A DNA stretch of 64,000 nucleotides from Deltaproteobacteria bacterium (lineage in GTDB: Bacteria; JADJOY01): NCBI GenBank assembly GCA_016713535.1, contig JADJOY010000021.1, positions 62,001-126,000 of the forward strand, written 5' to 3'. Shown one piece after another: positions 57,501-64,000 of this stretch. The notes below the pieces were generated by a model. That model was not told the origin of the DNA and searched no databases. It worked only from the letters and a program-made list of their open reading frames with translations. The stretch's first letter is position 1, and the number at the start of each line of letters is the position of its first letter. The position numbers and the translations under genes are program-made.

Positions 57501-57671
57501 CGGGACCGCCGGTCCCGCATCCGGCGGCACGTCCACGGATCGGGTGAGGAGTCGGACCCGATGCCCTCGAGCCTCGAGCCCCGAGGCGAGCCCGTGGGCT
57601 CGCAACCCGTTGCCGGTGACAGGGTGCCCTGCGACCGGTGGCATCCCCTGGAGCAGGATCAGGACGTCCAT
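54559..57671 (-). CDS. GT4-family glycosyltransferase with a very long coiled-coil tail; one in-frame stop and one frameshift
   Basis: About 1,038 residues after repair from ATG 57671. Residues about 1-370 are a GT-B transferase: MDVLILLQGMPPVAGHPVTG, PLIVTGGVFWPWRESERPL and ARAQLAFDVMEPNAERELSF. After about residue 390 the chain is nearly continuous coiled coil, rich in Glu, Arg, Ala and Leu (ERDRLADAAQSASRERDQL and similar). A TGA at 55308-55310 interrupts it, but the same frame goes on as TAELARKHAELEAVS for another 200 residues. A missing base near 54690 then gives ELAHWRGTPILGWWIRRLAR, stopping in an ATGA overlap with the next gene. The tail may bind partners or set spacing. Confidence 0.75.
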
Positions 57672-57853
57672 CAGGAGAGACGATCGTGCGTCCGACGGTT
57701 GCGAGTGGGAGTGCCCCGCGGGCGGCCCAGGATCGTAGCAGGCGGGGTCTGGGGGCACCACCTCGGTCGCGTCGCTTTGTTCGCGACGAGGGCGCGGCGG
57801 TAGACTTCCAGTCCCCTCTCCGTTCGCCGCGCTCGAAGCCCGATCCATCGCCG

Positions 57854-58959
57854 ATGCACGACGAACGACTCGCGCGTCTCGCCGAGTGGGCCGCCGGACG
57901 ACCCCGGGGGCCGCACACGCTCGAGCTCGGGCTGACGATGGCCTGCAACGCGGATTGCGCGTTCTGCTGGCGCCAGCACCCGGACACGAAGCTGGTGGGT
58001 GGCACGCTGACGGCCGCGCGCTGGCGCGGGATCCTCGACGAAGCCCGCGAGATGGATGTCCGCTACGTGCGGGTCATCGGAGAGGGGGAGCCCTTGCTGC
58101 CCGACGCGCCCGAGGTACTGCGGCACGTGAAGCGACTCGGCCTTCGAGCGTTCCTGTGCAGCAACGGCACGCTCTTCACCCGTGAGCTGGTGCAGGACCT
58201 CGTCGGCTTCGGCTGGGATTGGGTGAGTCTCAGTGTCGAAGGGCCCGACGCCGCGACCCACGATGCATTGGTCCGGAAGTCGGGCGCGTTCGAACGGATC
58301 GTGTGGGCCGCGAAGCGCTTCGCGCACGTCAAGCGCGCGCTCGGCAGCGACCGCCCCGGACTCAACTTCGGGATGGCGCTCACCACGCGCAACTGGCGGC
58401 GCGTCCCCGAGGTGCTGACGCTCGCGGCCGAGACCGGCGTGCATGCCGTGAACCTCGAGCCGATCACCGTGAACTCGCCGGAGAGCACTTCGCTCAAGCT
58501 GAGCGCCGAGCAGGCTCGCATCTTCGTCGAGGAGGTCGTACCTCGGGTGCTGGAGGAGGGTCGCCGCCTCGGCGTTCGGAGCAACGCTGGGAGCTGAGCG
58601 TGCGCTCGATCCTCTCCACGAATCACGTGCACCTCGCGTTGCTCGAGGCCGCGGACCGTGCGGGAGGCCTGCTCCGGGCACCCTGTTTCAACCCGTTCTG
58701 GTTCCTCCACCTGCGCGCCAACGGTCAAGTGGGCTCGTGTGGGTTCTGGCGTCCGATGCACGCCGAGAAGCTCGGCGACCGGAGTCTGGAGGCGGTCTGG
58801 TACGGAGACTACTACCGCCGCATGCGTGACCGGCTCCTCGAGGGTGCGCTCTTCGACGTCTGCAGCGACTGCAACCTGGGCTTCGTCGAGGACACGCTCG
58901 CGATCCGCGCCCTGCTCGCGGAGGAGCTCACGCGACGGGGCGCACCGGTCGACGCCTGA
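57854..58959 (+). CDS. Radical SAM protein, with a frameshift
   Basis: About 369 residues after repair from ATG 57854. The SAM [4Fe-4S] motif is near the start: LTMACNADCAFCWRQHPD, C31-x3-C35-x2-C38. GEGEPLL (about 76-82) is the SAM-binding loop. A TIM-barrel core follows (FGWDWVSLSVEGPDAATH). The frame breaks near 58590; one missing base joins it to a C-terminal part with further Cys: APCFNPFWFLHLRANGQVGS, CGFWRPMH and FDVCSDCNLGF, resembling a SPASM/twitch auxiliary-cluster domain. Substrate unknown; SPASM proteins modify peptides or sugars. It is the only plus-strand member of the radical SAM group and converges on the PilZ gene. Confidence 0.82.
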
Positions 58960-58991
58960 CGTCGCTCCGGCGGGCGGGGCAAGACCGTCGA

Positions 58992-59342
58992 TCACGCCGG
59001 TTTGCCGAGAGTGAGCCCGACGCGGAACGCAGGGCCTGGCCCCTCGAACACCCGGTTGATCCACACCACCCGTGCGCTGCGGGCGGGCTCGGCCTTGCGC
59101 GGGTTCGGTAGTGTCACGGTGATCCGGTAGACCGCCGGGTCCTCGAGGCAATCGAGGAGGTGCAGCGAGTCGAGCTTCAGCCGTTCGAGGGCGATGCAGC
59201 AGCCGGACCGGGAGCGATCGACGAGCCGAGCCTCGATCCGGGTGGGCGCGCGATTCGGATCCTCGCCGTGGGCGATGACCACGTGCGCGACCTCCTCGCT
59301 CGGGGTGCGAGGCTCGGCGCGCCGTTCGGCGGAGTCGGTCAT
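58992..59342 (-). CDS. PilZ-domain protein
   Basis: 116 residues from ATG 59342. The cyclic-di-GMP-binding signatures of PilZ are visible: R-x3-R in ERRAEPRTPSE (about residues 6-16) and D-x-S-x-x-G in LVDRSRSGCCI (about 40-50), then a beta-rich end (VYRITVTLPN, SARVVWINRVFEG, FRVGLTLGK). It has no other domain, so it would act by binding a partner. It lies 34 bases downstream of the glycosyltransferase/radical SAM fusion on the same strand, suggesting c-di-GMP control of that pathway, as in many exopolysaccharide systems. Confidence 0.85.
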   Translation of the reverse strand: MTDSAERRAEPRTPSEEVAHVVIAHGEDPNRAPTRIEARLVDRSRSGCCIALERLKLDSLHLLDCLEDPAVYRITVTLPNPRKAEPARSARVVWINRVFEGPGPAFRVGLTLGKPA

Positions 59343-59376
59343 GGGGGTGGGCGGAGGCACGCGTCGGGGCACATCA

Positions 59377-61719
59377 TCACACGGCCGCCGCGAGTGGAGG
59401 TACCTCGGCCCGAGCTGGCGAGCGAGCAGGGCGTTCCGGCCGGTCCACCACGAAGTCGAGCCCGGTGACCTCCTGGAACTCGTAGAGCGCGTGGTTGTAG
59501 CAGAGCCCCTTGCACCCTTGGTCGAAGATCTTGCGCCGGAGCGAGTGTGTCGGGGGCGCGTTCCACAGCTCGCGCAGGGGCGTCTGGAACAGGTTGCCGA
59601 CCGTCAGTCCTTGGTTGCCCCACACGCAGCACGGCAACACGTTGCCGTTGACGTCGACGCCGAACTTCTGGACCAGCCCCAGGCACCGGACGGCGAGCTG
59701 GTCGGCGCTGTGGTAGGCCATCGCGCGCTGGTAGTACTCGCGGCGGACCCGAACCTCGTCGTCGCGGGCGGCCAGACGGTCGATCGTCGCGAGGTATTCG
59801 CGCACCTGCTCAGGCTCGCGGACGTGCAGAAACGAGTAACCGTTCACCGGCCAGAACCCGAACTCGGCGCCGATCGACCGGGCGAACTCGTAGGTGTGCT
59901 CGAGCTGGTGCAGGTTCTTGTTGGTGACCACGTGATAGATCGAGATCTTCATCGGCGACGCCTGGCGTAGCCGCTCGATCCCCCGGAGGATCTTGTCGAG
60001 CGAGATCTTGCCGCGCAGCTCGTCGTGCGAGTCGTCGAGTGCGTCGATCGAGACCGAGAGTGAGTCGAGCTCGGTATCGAGCAGCTCCTCGAAACGCTTC
60101 TCGATCAGGGTGCCGTTGGTCGTCACGTTGACGCCGAGTCGGAGATCCTTCGCGTACCGGACGACGTCGAACAGGTATGGGATCACGAAGGGCTCGCCGC
60201 CGGTGAGCACGGCGTGGCGCGTGCCGAGCTCTGCGGCTTGCTCGAGGACGTTGCGGACCTGTTCGTGAGGCATCATGTCGTGATGCGGCCACAGGTCGCA
60301 GAAGACGCACTTCAGGTTGCAGTTCTTGTTGAGCAGGAAGAGCAGGATCTTGGGGCTCGGCGCGGGCGCAGCGCCAGCGAGGTAGTCGAAGTAGGCGCGC
60401 TTGTCACGCTCGAGCTCGGCGCGCTGGTGGGCCTTGGCGAGCCCCTCCGCGACGGCGCTGGCCGGCTCGGTCAGCACCTTGCGGGCGGCTCGCTGGTAGC
60501 GAGCACGCAAGCGCTCGATCGGGCCGCGCGGGACGCGATAGGTGCGCACGTATGCGCGGGCGATCTCGATCCAGTCGAGGGTCTGCACGAAGTCGCGCGC
60601 CGCTTCACCGATGCGCCTCCGCTCGGCCGGTGCGCCGAGCAGGTAGTCGACGTGGTCGACGAAGCGATCCCAGTCGCGATCCTCGGCGAGCAAGAGCTCA
60701 CGCCCATGCTCGACCGGGATCCCTTCGGCGCCCTTGCGGGTCGACACGATCGGCAGGCGAGCGGCCATGTATTCCAGGATCTTCATGCGCGTGCCGCCAC
60801 CGTCGAGCAGCGGCACGACCGCGATGTCCGCGGCCCGCAGGTGGGACGGTAGGTCGTCGACCACGTCGGTGAAGATCAGACGCTCGTTCGCGTAGCTTCG
60901 TGGCGGCCCCATGCCGCACACGAGCGCCTTCACGGCGCGCCCACGGCGCTCGAGGCGGGGGAGGATTTCCTCGGCGAGGATCCGCACGGCGTCCGTGTTC
61001 GGGCCGTAGTGCAAGGTGCCGTGGAAGACGAGCAGCGGTTCGTCCCGGCCGAGGCCGTGGGCGGCTCGGGCGTCCATGCGGACGGCTCCGTCGTAGTTCC
61101 CGAGATCCACGCCGTGCGGGATGATCGTGATCCGGTCGGGGGCGACTCCCATCTCGACCAGGTGGTCGCGATCGAGCTCCGAGAGCGCGATCACGTCCTG
61201 CACGTTGCGGCACAGGAAGCTCTCGAGCCACCGCACGCGGCGCTGAGCCGCTCCCGTCAGACCCGAGGAACCCGCCATGCGCAGGTGCTCGATGTTGTGC
61301 TGCATGATCGAGGTGCGTACGCCCGTCACGAGGCGCGTGACGAGCATCGGCACTGCGTAGAAAGGGAACTCGGCCTGCAGGAGGGAGAGCCGCTCGCGAC
61401 GAACGGTGCTCACGACTCGCGCCAGGAAGTTCAGGTCGAGGAGCGGCACGAACAGCAGCCGGTCCTGGGGCGGCACGCCGATCCACTCGAGGACCTTTTC
61501 GCGCGCCGCGCGGTGGTCGCGGATGCGCCGGGTCCATGCCGGGTAGGGGACTTCCTCGACACGGTCGGCCGTGAACCGCCAGTACACGTCCTTGCGGTCG
61601 GTGATGAGCACGCACGGTGGTGCGAGGCGTCCGAGACCCTCGGCGGTGCGGACGATCTTGACCGCGGCGCCGTGCACCGCTGGGAACACGTCACCTCGGG
61701 TGACGATGCCGATTCGCAC
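59377..61719 (-). CDS. Fusion of a GT4-type glycosyltransferase and a radical SAM/SPASM-like enzyme
   Basis: 780 residues. Residues about 1-400 are a GT-B transferase: MRIGIVTRGDVFPAVHGAAV, IIPHGVDLGNYDGAV, LVFHGTLHYGPNTDAVRILA, and VVPLLDGGGTRMKILEYMAA at the donor site. After a basic linker (about 400-455) comes a radical SAM domain: LFLLNKNCNLKCVFCDLWPH with C467-x3-C471-x2-C474, LTGGEPF as SAM loop, and TTNGTLIEKR. A C-terminal Cys-rich segment follows (VRCLGLVQKFGVDVNGNVLP, CCVWGNQGLTVGNL, GCKGLCYNH), like a SPASM domain. There is no frameshift: both enzymes are one open frame. I know of no characterised protein with this order. One chain may glycosylate and then radically modify the same glycan or peptide. 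Confidence 0.88.
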   Translation of the reverse strand: MRIGIVTRGDVFPAVHGAAVKIVRTAEGLGRLAPPCVLITDRKDVYWRFTADRVEEVPYPAWTRRIRDHRAAREKVLEWIGVPPQDRLLFVPLLDLNFLARVVSTVRRERLSLLQAEFPFYAVPMLVTRLVTGVRTSIMQHNIEHLRMAGSSGLTGAAQRRVRWLESFLCRNVQDVIALSELDRDHLVEMGVAPDRITIIPHGVDLGNYDGAVRMDARAAHGLGRDEPLLVFHGTLHYGPNTDAVRILAEEILPRLERRGRAVKALVCGMGPPRSYANERLIFTDVVDDLPSHLRAADIAVVPLLDGGGTRMKILEYMAARLPIVSTRKGAEGIPVEHGRELLLAEDRDWDRFVDHVDYLLGAPAERRRIGEAARDFVQTLDWIEIARAYVRTYRVPRGPIERLRARYQRAARKVLTEPASAVAEGLAKAHQRAELERDKRAYFDYLAGAAPAPSPKILLFLLNKNCNLKCVFCDLWPHHDMMPHEQVRNVLEQAAELGTRHAVLTGGEPFVIPYLFDVVRYAKDLRLGVNVTTNGTLIEKRFEELLDTELDSLSVSIDALDDSHDELRGKISLDKILRGIERLRQASPMKISIYHVVTNKNLHQLEHTYEFARSIGAEFGFWPVNGYSFLHVREPEQVREYLATIDRLAARDDEVRVRREYYQRAMAYHSADQLAVRCLGLVQKFGVDVNGNVLPCCVWGNQGLTVGNLFQTPLRELWNAPPTHSLRRKIFDQGCKGLCYNHALYEFQEVTGLDFVVDRPERPARSPARAEVPPLAAAV

Positions 61720-61739
61720 GGGCTCGTGTCTTTCGACGC

Positions 61740-62909
61740 TCAGGTGGGGGACGGCTCGGGGAGGGCGCCCGGCAGCCGGCCCTCGAAGATCAGTCGCCCG
61801 ATCGGAGATTCGAGGAAGCGAGTCTTCGCGAGACCGGCGACGATCGGTGCAATCGCATCCGAGTCACGCCGGAGGTAGCAGTCCTGGATGCAGGGAGACG
61901 TGCAGTCGACGACGTTCTTGCGCAGCTCGCGAGCCTTGGCCCCCTCCCAGAGCTCGCGCAGCGATCGTTGGCGCACGTTGCCGTATGACTCCTTGGTGAA
62001 GTTCAGGTGCGCGTCACAGATCAGCGTCTCGCCGTCGGAGTTGATGTACATCTCCTTGAAGCCGTTGTAGCACTTGGCCCGGTGAGGCTCGACCCGGTGA
62101 CGGTAGTAGTCCTTGAGCAGGAGGATGTCGCCCGCCGCGTTCGCGCAGTGGAATCCCGTGCCGGGAAGGCGACGGATCCAGTCGGCGACTCGATCCATCT
62201 CGCGATCGAAGTCGGCCAGGTTCTCCGGCTGGATCCACAGCGGGTCGGTGGTCGGCCGTCCCTCCTTCGACTCGTAGCCGAAGAGGTTCAAGAACTGGAT
62301 CATGTTGCAGCCGGCGCGGCGTGCCATCTCGGCGATCGTGATCAGGTCGCGGAAGCTCGCGTCCGATACGATGCAGTTGATGCTGATCCACTTGCGGTAG
62401 TCGCCGAGCTTCGCTTCCTCTTCGCGGATCGTGGCGATGGTGCTCCAGACCTTGCGAAAGACGCCCTTGCCGCGGATCCGGTCGTTCGCGTCCTCGAGAC
62501 CGTCGAGCGAGAAGTTGAGATGAACGCGTTGCAGCCGCGCCAGCGCGGCGGCGCGCTTCGGCCCGATCATGGTGCCGTTGTTGGTGACCGTCGTCTGGAA
62601 GCTCTTGTCGGCCGCGTACTCGAGGATCTCGAGGATGTCCTTGCGGTGGAAGGGCTCTCCGCCGAGCGGGTTGAAGATCGGCACGCCCCAGGCGTGGACC
62701 TGGTCCATGATCGACTGGATCTCGCCGAGCGAGAGCTCGTTGGGAACGTCGTAGCAGACCCGGCACATCTCGCAGGTGAGGTTGCACCGAAGCGTCAGAT
62801 TGACCGACACCCAGTCGGGGCGAACCCAGGCGCGGTTGAAGGTCCGCGAGGCCCAGAACCGCAAGTCGACGGCGAAGTCGCGATACGTCTTCGAAGTGGC
62901 GAGCGCCAT
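61740..62909 (-). CDS. Radical SAM/SPASM-like protein
   Basis: 389 residues from ATG 62909. SAM cluster motif VNLTLRCNLTCEMCRVCYDV, C42-x3-C46-x2-C49. NPLGGEPF is the SAM loop; TVTNNGTMIG and LNFSLDGLEDAND follow the barrel pattern. The C-terminus has an auxiliary-cluster type segment: KCYNGFKEMYINSDGETLIC, HLNFTKESYGNVRQRSL, then CTSPCIQDCYLRRDS. It closely resembles the radical SAM half of the fusion protein in architecture, and lies 20 bases upstream of it in the same direction, so the two are probably cotranscribed. Substrate unknown. Confidence 0.88.
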   Translation of the reverse strand: MALATSKTYRDFAVDLRFWASRTFNRAWVRPDWVSVNLTLRCNLTCEMCRVCYDVPNELSLGEIQSIMDQVHAWGVPIFNPLGGEPFHRKDILEILEYAADKSFQTTVTNNGTMIGPKRAAALARLQRVHLNFSLDGLEDANDRIRGKGVFRKVWSTIATIREEEAKLGDYRKWISINCIVSDASFRDLITIAEMARRAGCNMIQFLNLFGYESKEGRPTTDPLWIQPENLADFDREMDRVADWIRRLPGTGFHCANAAGDILLLKDYYRHRVEPHRAKCYNGFKEMYINSDGETLICDAHLNFTKESYGNVRQRSLRELWEGAKARELRKNVVDCTSPCIQDCYLRRDSDAIAPIVAGLAKTRFLESPIGRLIFEGRLPGALPEPSPT

Positions 62910-63023
62910 GGGGTCGGGCGGCCCTCGGTCGGCAGGGGGCGTCGATATCGGCTCGCGAGGACCCACGGGGCGGGGGTGTCGGCCAAGCTTAACACGGTTT
63001 CTCCGGGCCGCAACGAAAGAGCG

Positions 63024-64000
63024 ATGCGCATCGCGGTGAACGCGCTATTCCTGCGATCGGGGCGCGTCGGTGGCTCGGAGATCGCGCTCCGTGGGCTGGT
63101 CAACGCGCTCGCGCGTCGGCGGCCGGAGGATCGGATCCGGGTCTACCTGCCCGAAGCCGAAGCAGCTCTGGGCCTCTTCGACGACTCCATCATCGAGGTG
63201 GCGGCGCCACTGCCGGCCTGACCTCGCGCGCTACGGATCGCCGGCGAGCAGACCTGGCTTCCGGCCCGGGTCGCTCTCGACGGCTCCGAGGTCCTGTGGA
63301 ACGCCGGCTTCACCGCCCCACTGCTGACCTCGATCCCTCAGGCCACGACCGTGTTCGACACCCAGCATCTGCGCCACCCGGAGTACTTTCGGGCCACCCA
63401 CCGGGTTGCGTGGCGAGTGCTGGTCGACGCCGCTCTCGCACGCTCTGGGCGGATCGTGTGTCCGAGCGTGGCGACGCGAGTCGACCTGGAGACCTTGCGT
63501 CCACGCCACTCGCGCAAGTATCGGCACGTGCCGCTGGGAGTCGAGGACGAGTGGCTGCGAGATCGGGGGGCGGACGACGCCGCCACGTGGCGACACCGCT
63601 TCGGCCTGCCGGAGCGCTTCGCGGTGTGTCTCGCCACGACCCACCCGCACAAGGGCCACGACACGTTGTTGCGGGCCTGGCGTTCGATGCTCGACGCCGG
63701 CGCGGCGCCGCCGCCGCTCGTCCTGACGGGGGTGAGCGGCTTCGCCGACCGCGCGATCCACGAGAGCGCGCGCCAGCTACGAGTCGACTCCCACGTCCGA
63801 CACCTCGGGTGGATCGCGCGCGAGGATCTCCGGATGCTGTTGTCGTCCGCGACCGTGGCGCTGTTGCCGTCGCGGTTCGAAGGCTTCGGCCTGCCGTTGC
63901 TCGAGGCCATGGCGCTCGGCACGCCCGCCGTCGCGAACGATCTCCCGGTGTTTCGCGAGGTGGGTGGCGACCTCGTCCACCTCGTCGCCGCGACCGACGG
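63024..64000 (+). CDS. GT4-family glycosyltransferase, cut by the window end, with an in-frame stop
   Basis: From ATG 63024 the N-terminus reads MRIAVNALFLRSGRVGGSEI. The frame meets TGA at 63219-63221 after 65 codons, yet continues without another stop to position 64000: RALRIAGEQTWLPARVAL, TTVFDTQHLRHPEYFRATHR, VCLATTHPHKGHDTLLRAW, and VALLPSRFEGFGLPLLEAMA, the retaining GT4 donor site. So this is one gene, broken either by a CGA-to-TGA change or by two nearby compensating indels. At least 326 codons are present; the C-terminus is outside. It is divergent from the radical SAM operon with 114 bases between. Confidence 0.8.

Noticed and set aside
63219-63221. Selenocysteine or stop-codon recoding at the in-frame TGA (also at 55308)
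   Set aside because: Neither position corresponds to a conserved Cys or redox site, no SECIS-like stem follows, and the window has many one-base errors that explain it better.

Overview
The window is a GC-rich, gene-dense bacterial chromosome segment with many 1-4 base start/stop overlaps. The content (split nuoC/nuoD, an HdrD-type membrane Fe-S oxidoreductase, an MglA-type GTPase beside a helical-repeat protein, an EF-G paralog, paired FadL-type porins, a PilZ protein) suits a deltaproteobacterial-type lineage such as Myxococcota or a neighbouring phylum. This is inferred from gene types only; there is no rRNA or other marker to fix it. I saw no tRNA, rRNA, CRISPR array, insertion sequence or prophage.

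Layout. 1-6.3 kb: complex I genes nuoC-D-E-F (with the last codons of an upstream gene), two tiny genes and a membrane Fe-S oxidoreductase, closed by a strong hairpin. 6.4-12.2 kb: housekeeping genes (tRNA nucleotidyltransferase, folB, AMMECR1, coaD, rsmD, cardiolipin synthase). 12.3-17.1 kb: an overlapping envelope operon of two membrane proteins, two FadL-like porins and a beta-propeller lipoprotein. 17.1-23.8 kb: a degenerate receiver, a repeat-motif protein, then valS-nadC-birA-coaX. 23.9-28.5 kb: EF-G paralog, LRV-like repeat protein and MglA-like GTPase. 28.5-43.3 kb: a surface-glycan locus with six glycosyltransferase genes, three small proteins each placed just before a glycosyltransferase, ppk, a polytopic membrane protein, an epimerase and a metallo-beta-lactamase-fold protein. 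43.3-49.9 kb: sppA (minus), a small membrane protein, a REC/HisKA/GGDEF hybrid, a DUF2079-type membrane protein and a polysaccharide deacetylase lipoprotein. 50-57.7 kb, minus strand: glycosyltransferase with a giant coiled coil, Gfo/Idh oxidoreductase, BadF-type kinase, GH4 glycosidase, TRAP binding protein. 57.8-64 kb: three radical SAM proteins, one fused to a glycosyltransferase, a PilZ protein and a glycosyltransferase running off the end.

The most unusual parts are the radical SAM/glycosyltransferase fusion with two further radical SAM genes within 5 kb, the repeated small-protein/glycosyltransferase pairing, and the MglA-like GTPase with a long C-terminal extension. Together 28-64 kb looks like a large extracellular polysaccharide or glycoconjugate locus with regulatory proteins around it.

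Caution on sequence quality: at least sixteen single-base frame breaks and two in-frame TGA codons interrupt otherwise well-conserved genes, including essential ones (folB, birA). Most look like one-base deletions in GC runs. They are more likely sequencing or assembly errors than real decay, so I give whole-gene coordinates and note each break.
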